Below are positions 47,597-58,130 of a stretch of DNA of 64,000 nucleotides, piece by piece. The stretch covers positions 5,766,001-5,830,000 of the forward strand of contig CM114271.1 in the NCBI GenBank assembly GCA_050084515.1, written 5' to 3'. The translations under genes and the position numbers were made by a program. The stretch comes from Blasia pusilla. Taxonomy: Eukaryota; Marchantiophyta; Marchantiopsida; Blasiales. Each line of letters opens with the position of its first letter. Position 1 is the first letter of the stretch. The notes beneath the pieces are model-generated. The model ran no database searches, had not been told where the DNA came from, and worked only from the letters and a program-made list of their open reading frames with translations.

Positions 47597-49817
47597 ATGT
47601 CTTCACGTGGAAACTCCAACAGGGGCGAAAACATCATACCAGCACGTCATGCTTCCCAGAGGGCCAAATTTGAAATTACCCATGTATGAGCATGAAACAA
47701 ACCCAACAAATATGCCCGATGGTCACTCTATGCACCAGCAGCAGACTCAGTCACCCGTCCAGATTTCTTCCTACACATTCGCTACCTTCATTCTTAACTT
47801 TTGTTGCTTTGCCACCACCTAACATTTGATGTGCAGGTTTCCTCCAGCTACTTGGACTTCGCAAGCATGATATTATCAGACATACAAGAACAACCAGAGG
47901 ATTTCAAACCCCGGTTCATTTTCCTCACTAAAAATTAGACCAAATATATGGACAATTTAGGCTTGGTACCTTCTTTCTGGGAACATGGAGTCATAGGGAG
48001 GCAGATTCAGTCACTTATTAGCCAGGGGAAGCAATGGGATTCAAAGTTCCGACGCATTAACAAAGATGCCCCAACATCAGGTAAAAGCCTATTTATCTTC
48101 TTATCACTTTGCCTCAGTACTATTACCAATATTTATTGTCTAATATTGGTACCTAAGTTGCTTTCTCCAAACTCTGCAGGAATCCAAAAATAAGTTTTGA
48201 AATTCAAAAAAGTTGACTTCAAAGAAACTTATTTGTTCAAGGAGGCAGCCAAACTATTCAACATCGTGTCTGGTGGTATCAGGCTCGATCAGTTGCGGTC
48301 CTCATGCATCAAATGCACTTACCTCTCAATATGTTAGTAGACTCAACATCTGCTAAAGCCTCACACCTTATCGAGCACATGAAATCTACCCAGGATAATG
48401 GACAGTTACCAGAGTTTGAGCCTATTTCGATTGATGTGGATAACCCTTCTTATTTTCTTGTTCTTCCAAAATTTGATGATGTCAATATCTTGCCATCTGA
48501 TCTTGCACTAAACTCTTTCATGCCTTCCCAAAGAGATGTCATTGACCTGGTTGATATTTCTACTACTGCCCAGAGCCGTGTCTTTAACACTACTTTGCAA
48601 TCCCCGAGCAAAAGGAAATGCACATGAAGCACCTGTTTTCTTCTAGTAAGTTGTTGTTGTTTTTCATACTTTTCTTTAGCATTTTCCCTTCTTCTAAAAC
48701 TATTTCATCTACACTTAGCTAACTTTCCTGTTCATTGTCATTTGAGGTTCCTGAGATTCCAGTTGGTCTATCTCTTTCATACTAGTGACTAGCCTTTGCT
48801 GGATTTTGCATGTTACATATGTTGCCATGACTTACTATATGCCATAGGAATAATGTTGATTCAATTTTTCCCATGTGAAACTGTATATCTTATGTAACAA
48901 TTTTTTCAAACCGGACTTCTTTGATCCTCATCTTGTCCATCTAAAATATGCAGTGCAATTCCAGTATATTCGTTTGCAGCCACATTAAGCTTCTCCCTAT
49001 TGTTGTATTATTGATGGACATCGATTTCCAACTTCTTTTATATTATACATCTTTCTTTCCTTTCTTTAGCATTAATATTTATTTTCAAACATTCATCACT
49101 CCATTACATCTTACTCATTTGTATTAATATTTTGACTTCCAATTCATTTTCAACCCATGAAGTATGAACCCTGCAGTAGCCACATGAATGTTTCCATGTA
49201 CTTTTTCCATTTCTTTTATTTCACCTGCCTAACATTACAACTTATGTCCACTTACTTTCACTTGGTTTTATTCTCAAGTCTTTGTAGACTCTGTACCGAC
49301 TCAGCAATATTCATGTCTTTTAGTACCTACTTAGTATATTTTCCTTTAGCTTTGTTGACTAGTTGGATGATTAAGTGTGTATGTGTTGAATACTTTTGAC
49401 ACACAGCTTTTCCACATCTAGCCCCTCAACTTTATGTCAATGCTATCAATTTCCACTATGCATGGTACTGTAACTATGAGACTTTCATTCGATTTTGTTG
49501 CCATTTTGTGCACATGTAACTGATCTTATCTCTTATCTACTTCATTATCACGTCTCTTGCAGGCCTGGAGTGACTTTGATGAATGCACTCGTTTCCAACA
49601 TGGTTATACGGGTGATGTTGCAAATTGGGACGTCCACGGAGTGACAATGCCTGATGCAGCATATGCTTCTATTCGCGCTGCTTTCGATGAGGATCAGGAA
49701 CGCTCAATCCACCTTAACACTGAGATAGCAATTCTAGTGGATGTCTTGCAGCTTGAGCAAGACGCCCGTGTAGATCTAGCTGCTAAATTAAATAGTGCAA
49801 AGCAGCAGTTGAGATAG
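47597..49817 (+). pseudogene. Helitron 2 accessory spliced ORF set, unknown product
   Basis: Downstream of the helicase an ATG at 47597 opens MSSRGNSNRGENIIPARHA. Exon-like blocks with AG borders follow: SSYLDFASMILSDIQEQPED after gtgcag at 47835; GLVPSFWEHGVIGRQIQSLI and KQWDSKFRRINKDAPTSG ending at caggtaaaag near 48080; a block after ctgcag at 48179; a 107-codon frame 48304-48627 ending SPSKRKCT; and 49557-49817 after cttgcag, ending in a coiled-coil-like DEDQERSIHLNTEIAILVDV. I do not recognise the protein. It could be a second Helitron gene or a captured host fragment. One TAG (after TKN, near 47938) suggests decay. Confidence 0.4.
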
Positions 49818-50787
49818 GCCAGAGATCACTTCAAAGATTTTGTAGCGGTTAGTTTAGTGGTTACATTAAGGGGCATCCGAAGCTTGCTCTAAAAGCTTTT
49901 GTGATAGAGTCGTTGTTGAGTGATTGATGTTCCATCAACCATGTATTTTACAATTTTTCTCAGAATTCTACTGTTGCTATCATAGATAATCTGAGAACAT
50001 CAAACAATCCATAAGTTTAGTTTTTGCGGTTATCTTTGCAGATCTTCATATCAATCAAGTGATTTTAGCATACTATCCATTTATTTCAATAAGGCTCAAA
50101 TTCTCCTTAAGCTGGTGTGAATCAAATGAAGTATCATAAAATTTTCTTCTCATAACCTAGTCCGGGAAATATTTTAATAGTTTTGAATTGAATCAAAAAA
50201 ATCATTTGTTGCATTTCCTACTATTAGCTTCAATTCATTCACCATCTAGTAGACAGCAACTTCATTTTCACCTCTATGAATTCCATATGTTTCTCAACTT
50301 AATCTAATTTGGGCACCTCGCACGGTAGGGCAGAGCACGTCATTATTCCTTTCCCAATGATCCGACTAGATAATTCAAAATCATTTCCATCATATATGCA
50401 AACTTAGCTATGGGCCTGGTTGCTCAATGGTTTACGAACATTTATGAGGACATCTACTTCAACAAATTATCAGTTCCCTACTAAATATAACCTATTAACT
50501 CGTATTAAATTCAGCCTCCCACCAACTTATTGTAATAAGCTTAAACCTAACCCCATACCGCTACCTTCAACAATGATTCTTGGTATACATATATTTACCT
50601 CTTACTCTAATCATCAGTAGACCCTTCTCTTGATATATACTAGTTTTTTCCTTTACTCGCAATTGATACTAAAGATGGAATCCTTTAAGAAAATAGAGTA
50701 TTACTTCAACTTTAATTTAGGAGTGAAAATATTTAGGAGTGGAATGTTATTTTGTTATTGTTTTTGAGAAAAATATTTCTAGAAAAT

Positions 50788-50809
50788 CATGCATATGCAT
50801 GTTCACTAG
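50788..50809 (+). mobile_element. Putative Helitron 2 3' end
   Basis: A self-complementary catgcatatgcatg (50788-50801) is followed after four bases by CTAG (50806-50809) and then T. A hairpin plus CTRR is the Helitron 3' signature, although the spacer is shorter than the usual ten or so bases. The 5' end at about 41657 also carries tgctatgcatgg. Confidence 0.4.
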
Positions 50810-51972
50810 TGTGGATAAAACCCCAAAAGCAACATTAAGGTAGGGCCCATGGACTATACTACACCAAACGGCTAGGGCCCTGGCCCACGCCACGCCTGGC
50901 AATCTCTAGAGTCTAGTGTTGCCTCAGGACCCTATCAAGAAATTACAGGTAGAATTTTTGAAATTAGCACATATAATTAAAAGTCATCATTACAAAATGC
51001 CATGTAGGAATTCGTGGAGCAACCATGACGAGTCATGAGTGCATGTGCCGGCCGTGGCATTGAAGTAGTGGACGGGGAGTTTGAACCACATCTGTCCGTC
51101 TGCACTACTCTGCGTCCAGGACGACGTAACGTTGTAACTCCAGTTGGTTCCCCATTAACGAAGGCTGCACGGACGAGTACCGACCGGCTACAGCCTGTAT
51201 GTACCGAGGGGATCCGCTGCCATCAGTGGCCCCATGAAGTGCGTCATGTCATTGATTGATAGCAGCAGCGGCTGTACCGGCACCGGGTTGGAGCAGCCAT
51301 GATATGTGTATCCCGTCACGGAAGTCATCGATCTTTGCGAGGCTTACGTGCCAGCGTCAGTGCGCGCGAGAGAGATTGGGGGTGGGGGGCGGAAAGAAAC
51401 GCTCGCGGACGCGAGGGTTTGGGTCGCTGGCGGCAGGGTAGTAAGCGCTTGGATCCGCCGGAGGCGTTGTGGTGGTGGTCGTTGGCGGGGGGGGGTGGGG
51501 TGCGCGTAAGCACGACCGGAACTCGACTTCTGCGGGTTGTTTCTGGAGGCCGACCCGCTGACTGGTTGCTCTCTCTTCAGGTCTCTGGAAGCGAAAGTTG
51601 GCGACTGTGGGATATGGCTTTCTGACCCGCGCTAGGGGAGGTCGGTCGTGTCATGCGATCGAGATGTGTGTTTAGCTCACTTCAGCGGGAAAAGGATCCC
51701 ACAGGCTTCGTTTGGCGGACAAATTCATGGACTGCGTATTGAATTTGCCCATGAATTGAAGCAGTCGTCTGTGGTTTGCTTTTGCACCTCGTCGGGCGTT
51801 GCTTGTGCTCCTTTCCCTGCACGCATGAATGGGGGGGAGTAGGCGGTGGCGTCCACAATTTCGCGTGGAAGGTGGCCTGACATTTTTCTCCGTGGAGAAT
51901 TTCGTGACGGTAGCTCACCTGAACAAGTCATCATGCATCTCAGGTGTTGCACAGGGAAACGCAAGTCGGAAC

Positions 51973-52062
51973 TTCGCTGGTTGAGTCCGGTGATTGTGAC
52001 TACTGCACATGATTCACTTCGCTGGTGGAGTCCGGTGATTGTGACTACTGCACACGATATTG
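51973..52062. repeat. 45-bp tandem duplication
   Basis: ttcgctggttgagtccggtg at 51973 is repeated as ttcgctggtggagtccggtg at 52018. The two 45-bp copies differ at only a few positions, so the duplication is fairly recent. Confidence 0.8.
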
Positions 52063-52554
52063 TTCAAGATTGTACAAACAAAAAGTTTATCGTGTGGTTA
52101 GCGGGCTCCGAACTCCACCTCTTTGACCACAAAGGGGCCGTTGCCATCGGTCCTCACGCGAATTCACGCTGAATACCAGTGATGAAGATGTCAACAAAAG
52201 CATGGGCACAGAAAGTATTGTCGCCTTCCTAGGCCACAAATCAGGCGCATGTACGCCAGACACATGGACGGGACTCATCATCTGGGTGCCATCAGGAATG
52301 GAGCGTAAGAGTGGGATGCGGACTAGGACAACGGTAGGTTCGGTACGAGTGCGTCAAATTCGGTTTCTGCGGGTGACAGCAGACTGCGTAAACCGAGACA
52401 GTATGATTCACTTCACCATGTGTGGAGAGAACGTGTAACATTAGACATCTCGACAATTATGGATACTCGACTACACAAGCGAGTTGCGGATGTACTTCCC
52501 GGGGAGAGACGAGGACCAGGCATGCCGGATGGAGATTGGTAATATACAGATCCA

Positions 52555-52798
52555 TTTATTGCACGCAGTTTTGAGTACTTCTTACACACCATTGGCACTT
52601 GTTCCAAGAGGAGGCTAGTGCAAGAACATTCAGGATCCTGGCAAAATGTAGCCACGAGGCAGGCACCAGCACGTTGACGAGGCTGGTCGGCACTGGTTAT
52701 AAGGAAAACCCATCGGCACCGAATTGGATGAAGGTGACTAAGGAATTTTTGTTGCATATCGGGGATAATGGGTACTTACTATACAGGATCCCTTTATT
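52555..52798 (-). promoter_or_regulatory. Two candidate poly(A) signals for the NDL gene
   Basis: On minus, AATAAA occurs at 52798-52793 and at 52560-52555, about 335 and 570 bases past the stop codon. Both sit in a similar context (gtgcaataaa..gatc), so this part of the 3' flank appears duplicated. Either could direct 3' end formation. Plant signals are loose, so this is only suggestive. Confidence 0.35.
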
Positions 52799-53131
52799 GC
52801 ACTGTAAGGATATTTTGTGGGCTTGGATATCTTTTGTATCAAATGGTGTAGTCTTCTCCACCAAGAATGACAATCTCTACACTAGTGCTACTTTTGTTCA
52901 GGCAGTTCTACAAGATTACTACGGATCGGAAGAATCTCCCGTCTACACATCTCGGGCCAGGTTGTGGACATTCCCGATTGGCAGGGAATCATTGCCACGG
53001 GGAGGCACACAACACTGCCATTTCCGTCACGAAGAAGTGGGGTGGAGGAAGTCAAACAGCGATTGGGGCACTGCCGATACCATCCTACCAAAAACGTCTT
53101 ATCCTTTCTATTTCTCTCGACTCTCCGTCAC

Positions 53132-56100
53132 TCAGCAACACTCCTCATCAGCCATGGCTACACGGGTTTTGATGGGCTTTAGTTTCAGGCCTAGGCTTTC
53201 AGGAGATAAAAGTTCGCATGAGATACACGGAGGACTCAGAGGACTTGAAGGGGTCGAGTGACTAATTAATTGCGGAGGTTTGAAGAAGTCGTATCCCATC
53301 AAAAAGTACTCGATGGGCACCAACATTGAGTGAGGTTGCTCCTCTGTCACAAGGGATCCACAGGCTTGTACCTGTATCCACACAAGTAAGGCCAACTTTT
53401 AAAACTCCTGTATGGACGTGGTGAGCCTCCAGGAAAGACGTGCCAACTTCACCGGTGCCTCTGATACTCAAAAACTGAACCTCTAATGCGGAGTCATTGA
53501 ACACTACCCACCTCAATAAGAGCGTTATAACGGCGGTCCATTTCATTGCTGATATGGCGAGCTTCAGAGTGGAAAGGAGACTGCTCCCCTACGATGATTA
53601 GTGTCCGGCATTTGAGCTTCCTCAGGCCAGATGTTAAGTCTTTCCGCCTGGGAACAAAAGGAGGGTCCTCATCAGTAAATTATCTCACACATGCATGCGT
53701 ACACACCGTATGAGTATCGACAATCCGACGCCCCTCCAATGAAGTTGAGGTACCAGCGAGGCAAAAGACTACCAGGGTGAACAAACCCATGGTTAAGGAA
53801 GTGGGCCCAAAGATTATGTAGGTTTATGACATCTTACTGGTGGATGGCTTGCATGAAACGCATGATGTTGTGAGTTTGCCCCTCGTCCAGCACTCGGCGG
53901 TAACATCCCATGAGATCGGTCCCTCGAACTTCCTGCTAGAGACATTACGGGTGCCACGGAAGACCGAGATCAGTATTCATCGTCTTCAGCCATGGTAATC
54001 TCACTCCCAAGACGAACAATTGCGTTCAGTGCACTGGTATCGTCGCAATCAACTATTCAAAAAGCTTCACCTGAGGGTGCAAATACACTCCGGAAGGAAA
54101 CTGTCACGCAGGAATACAATTGCAGGAGTACCTGTCCGAAGTATCGTTGAAGAAGGGACTCCTTAACGAAGTTCGTCATACCGCAAAAATAGAGCAGACT
54201 GGTGAGAGCCTGAAAGGGAAGCGAGAATAGATGAATAAACACTCAAGCACACCAGAATCATGCGACTCGTGTGCTCAAACAACTTCCACTCAGTTGAAAC
54301 AAAGTTGAAATTAGCACCTTATTGTAAATCCACTCAGTCCAGCTTGGCGCCTGGCACATGGGGGAGACCAAAATCAGACCTAACACCCGCTCTCTGTACT
54401 TCATCTGTAGAGAGCGATCAAGAGAGGTAGGAATATCAGTTCCGATGTATCATCTTCGCCACTTTCTTCTACGAGAGGTCGAGCGACACTCGGCGTACTC
54501 CCGGCAAACCCCGATCAGCAACTTCTCACGAAATGTACGAAACAGCAAGAAAGTACTCACTGAAGTCAACCTAAAAACAACCATGGAAGGAACTTGGCAG
54601 GATCGAGCCAGGCTCCAAACATGTGCAAGAAACCATCGGGAAAGAGGCACATACCGCTAGGAGAGTGAGAACGTAAGCACCTGCAGTGACACCCAAGCCG
54701 ATGACTTCATGTAATCTGCACATACGAATTTCAGTCTACGTTACGAGAGCCACTGGAACTGCACACGACATTATGTGGAAGCGACTCTAAATCCTCTTTC
54801 GGGAAAGACGAGACCAAGAACTGCACATGCATCTGCTATGGACGAGACAAGAATGACTGAAGGAATCGTCCAAATAATTTCTCTTCAGGGCCAAGAGAGA
54901 AGACCAACCCAAAGTAGTCGAGAACTTCCGACACCTGGTCAGCTAAATCATCGACAGAGGGCATGGGTTGCTCGTCCGGAATTTGGTGAGCCCCTAGCTG
55001 TGCAGCAAATCCGAAGTTGGTGTCAAGAAAACACAATCAAGACACGAAACTAGGGTGGTCATCATCACGTCTACAAGACAATCCACTTGGAGCACCAAGG
55101 GCCGTGTGTACAATATGCTTTACTGCCCATAACAAACCAGAGTTTCAACATTCGAGGTATGAGTGAGGTTGGTGGCAAGAAGGTTAGCTAACCTCATGGC
55201 CCGGAGGATCAATGTGATAGATACAGAAGTTGTGCAGCAGCATTGAAGAAGCCTCGGGACATTGGAAGAAGCCCTCAAAGCAAGACACACCTGCACATCG
55301 GAGAGCAAGAAATTAATGAGCCTGTGATGCCAAGCGACTGCCATGAGGACAACGACTTGGTTAACACCTTGGATTGCATGAGCGACACACCCGGAACGCA
55401 CAACGATCCAGTAGGTGACTCACTGTTAAGAGCAACGTCGGGGTAGGTTATCATCGCAGGCTTATCTTGGTCCCCGAAAATTTGCACGGAGATGGGGCCG
55501 AATGACGTTGGAACCATATGCTCCTGCAATCCATGTATTACATTAGCTTGAAAATCCAACCAACCGCTGGTAACTAATTCTCCACACAACAATTCGCAAT
55601 TACTATAACTGTTTCGAGGGATGGAGATTGTCTGCAAAAGCAGGTGGAAACCTAAAGCAGTCCCCTCGGTTGGAGAGTGTCCCGACAGCTAATTTCATGG
55701 AAGTGCCAAGCGGCCCAACCCTCGAAGAAATCACAAAAGGACATTTGGCTTTCCCTTCCTGATCCTAAACTCCGCAGAACTTTCCACAATCACAACTCTC
55801 GATATGAGATCCACGTGAAGATAGTGATTCAGCGAGTCGCAAAAAGAAAGCCTGGATAAACTCGTGGGAACACACCCCGAGGGGTAAGTGCAGACCATAG
55901 AAGAAAGAGCTTCGAGAAATACGTCGGTAAGCTTGTATCCGTGCGCATTGCCTTCTGCGGTCAGCAGCTAGAGGCCCTCGGTCGTGAGAGGATTGATTGA
56001 CGGAGGATGGGCCAAATGTGAGCGTAACCTCGCTCACTCTACAACGAGACCCAACTCATGATCTCGGTACCACGAAAAGCTAGAGACCAGCATCATCATC

Positions 56101-56721
56101 CTTCGTGATGAAAGACACACCCGAAAGGCTCGCTGCCACTAACCATAACAAATCTAAAACCTACTATTTCTCTCCCTACACTCCCGAGACGAGCGGACTC
56201 CCAAAGTCGTGCACATAGTCACGAACGCTCTCGAACGACACACGGTCAGCTTCAAAAGTTGAAGATGGTGCCAGGGATAGCCGAGAGGAGCGATTCCTAA
56301 GATTCATCGGCTAAAGGGAGCTCGGCACATCTGCGCGAGGCTTGCTAGCGTCACGCGTTTTCCACGCCAAACAGAGCTCCCGCTCGACGGCTCGCGAGTC
56401 TCTCCAACCTCGTCGGCAAACCATGAATGAGATGCAACATTTTCGCAATCCTCCTTGCTTGTCTCACGGCACTAGACAAGCATGCAAACCACTGCCCTGT
56501 AACTACACCATCCACCCCGGAACCGTAATTGCGCGTTGGTTCTCGACCAAGCCCAGGGGCAATCACCTGATGGAATGGTTCTCCCTCATCCATTTTACGT
56601 GATCACACTAGATATCTGAATTTCTACTCTGGAATCCAGTGTGGACAGTAAATTGTCATACCTGGCCACCCCACGGTGACGAATCCACATCCAGAGTGAT
56701 TGACACGCTGCTTTCGTCCAT
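53132..56721 (-). CDS. NDL: NDL/SF21 protein (N-MYC downregulated-like), 10 exons, 347 aa
   Basis: Coding exons on minus: 56721-56662, 55523-55424, 55290-55193, 54997-54909, 54715-54655, 54404-54318, 54209-54132, 53932-53838, 53647-53512, 53371-53132; total 1044 nt, all with GT donors and AG acceptors and matching phases. The protein fits the plant NDR family along its length: [12 protein letters not shown] start, [13 protein letters not shown] and [13 protein letters not shown] (21-53), [11 protein letters not shown] and YHIDPPGHE (57-86), [27 protein letters not shown] (to 136), [21 protein letters not shown] (141-161), [47 protein letters not shown], and the [17 protein letters not shown] tail. 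NDR proteins have an alpha/beta-hydrolase fold without the catalytic serine. Plant NDLs bind G-protein beta subunits and influence auxin transport and root growth. Length equals the usual 340-350 aa. No stop or frameshift; probably functional. Confidence 0.95.
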
Positions 56722-56868
56722 ATCCAAGCGCTAATTACACAACGGCGGATAGAAAGGTCTCTACTCGTCTGTCTTAATTGATCGCCACACTCGCCAATCT
56801 CATCGTAAGCTCGCCGAATTCAAATGCGAGTTCGTGGAACTCCGGCCGGTACGTTTACTTCTTCCTCG

Positions 56869-57545
56869 CTCGCTCGCTGGCTGGCTGGCTGGCTGGCAAC
56901 GCGACCGCTCAAGAAACTCGGCCCAGAAACTCCACGCTCGGACTCGGCGACCGCTAGCTGAGCACGATTGGCAAACTCGTAACCACAACCCACAACACCC
57001 GAAGATCCAGCACGCGGAGGCGCCCGCTTCAGATTGCGAATCTCGATTGGACGGCCGATGTGGGGGAGGCCGACAGATGGAGGGGAACGCCCGATTGCAC
57101 GGACGCACGCTCCCAATTGGCCCCCTCGCAGAACGCAGCACGCGAGGCAGAAGCGGTGGAAAGCGAGGGAAGAACGAGCAGCGGCAGCAGAAAAGCAAAG
57201 AGAAGGAGAAGAACGACGAAGATGGTGGAAGAAGGAGACGACGTCTGAACACGGGTGACAAGAGGGAGCGAGAGGGGTAAAGGAGGGGGGGAGGCGCGGA
57301 GCAATGCGAGAGAGGAGCACTGGACTCCGGAGAGATGAGAGATTCAATCAGACCAGAACCCCGAGCTCTCGCAACTTCGCACTCCCGAACTGTTTCACAA
57401 GACTCCCTGCGCTTCTTGTATCTCTCTCTCTCTCTCTCTCTGTCTCCGTGAGATCGACCGGGAAGTCGGAAGCGACTGCAGGACGAGACGCGCGCTGGCT
57501 CGCTGGCTGGCTGGCTGGCTGGCGGGCTGGCTGACTGACTGACTG
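56869..57545. repeat. Simple repeats in the NDL leader: two (CTGG)n tracts and one (TC)n tract
   Basis: (ctgg)n lies at about 56877-56898 and again at about 57494-57545, where it passes into ctga units. (tc)n lies at 57421-57441. On the gene's strand they read as CCAG and GA repeats. Length changes here could alter NDL expression. Confidence 0.7.
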
Positions 57546-57970
57546 GGGCCGGGCGAACGCGAAGGCGCTTAAGACTGCAGTGCGAAGCTGCTTCGACAGG
57601 GGCCGACAACGCCCCGGACGACCACCGCACCGCGACGGGGAGCGCAGTTCCAGCAGCCGGAGTGGAGGACAGGTGTCGGTCGTGGTTCGATTCTTGCATC
57701 CCATTGCAAACAACGAATCGGGAAAAGGCAGACAGCTCGCCTCACGCGCTCGATCCAAAACAAACGACACTGCCTTTTCCCGAAGTAGAAATAAAGTCCA
57801 CCATTCGCTCTGGTTACTCCTCTGACTTCCTCCGCGATCCGAACCCTTCCTTCCTTCTGCTGTCTGTGGCCCCCACCATAGTCCCTCCATGCCCCTATAC
57901 TTTTCGTCGCAACTCCCCTGGACTCCCAGCCAGGTCGTTGGTTGGCTGGAAGGGACTGACGGCAATTCCG

Positions 57971-58007
57971 CGGGCGTAAATAGTAACTCCCGCACTATTT
58001 ACTCCCG
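57971..58007. repeat. 14-bp inverted repeat upstream of NDL
   Basis: cgggcgtaaatagt (57971-57984) pairs with actatttactcccg (57994-58007) with one mismatch and a nine-base loop. It sits near the edge of the GC-rich block and could be a protein-binding palindrome or chance. Confidence 0.5.
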
Positions 58008-58130
58008 TCGTGGGACCGAGTCGCGCGACGTGAGGTGCGTACGGTCGCTGGTCACTCTTTCTTTCCCTTCCTCCCTCCCTTTCCTCCACCCTGACCCGAC
58101 TCACCCGAGGCTCGTGAAAGCGATGTGAAC

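Larger units (their letters stand above)
41655..50809 (+). mobile_element. Helitron 2: RepHel-type element, nearly full length, decayed
   Basis: A Helitron-like 5' start (tatactaggggtatgcccgtg, near 41657; compare the common plant TCTATACTA..GGG..GCCCGTGC ends) is followed by Rep nuclease, PIF1-type helicase, extra exon-like ORFs, and a 3' end with palindrome plus CTAG at 50806-50809 then T. Total about 9.15 kb, a plausible autonomous Helitron length. All parts are on +. The terminal TC is not exact and the gap between palindrome and CTAG is only four bases, so both ends are tentative. Coding parts contain stops and frameshifts, so the element cannot move by itself now. Confidence 0.5.
50810..53131. 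other. GC-richer region downstream of the NDL gene
   Basis: From about 51040 base composition rises and CpG becomes frequent. Frames are open on both strands (51299-51625 +, 52413-52757 -, 52599-53261 +), but none has a recognisable domain and they overlap each other, as expected from composition. The part nearest 53131 should hold the 3' untranslated region of the minus-strand NDL gene. A run of G near 51487-51500 and a gcgcgagagag tract near 51361 are low complexity. Confidence 0.45.
56722..58130 (-). promoter_or_regulatory. GC-rich leader and promoter region of NDL
   Basis: CpG-dense sequence lies directly upstream of the NDL start codon. On minus it contains a GA-rich microsatellite and many ctc/ttc runs typical of plant 5' leaders. 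A 299-codon minus frame (57699-56800) ends 79 bases before the NDL ATG. Its composition is low-complexity (Ser/Pro/Arg) and it has no domain, so I regard it as leader sequence rather than a gene. A leader intron cannot be excluded. The transcription start was not located. Confidence 0.5.

Noticed and set aside
52599-53261. 220-codon + frame
   Set aside because: It runs antisense into the last NDL exon (53132-53371) and has no recognisable domain. It is best read as a shadow of a coding exon plus flank.
56800-57699. 299-codon minus frame as a protein gene
   Set aside because: It is low-complexity and spans simple repeats. It sits in the leader of the NDL gene and overlapping frames on both strands are also open, so composition explains it.
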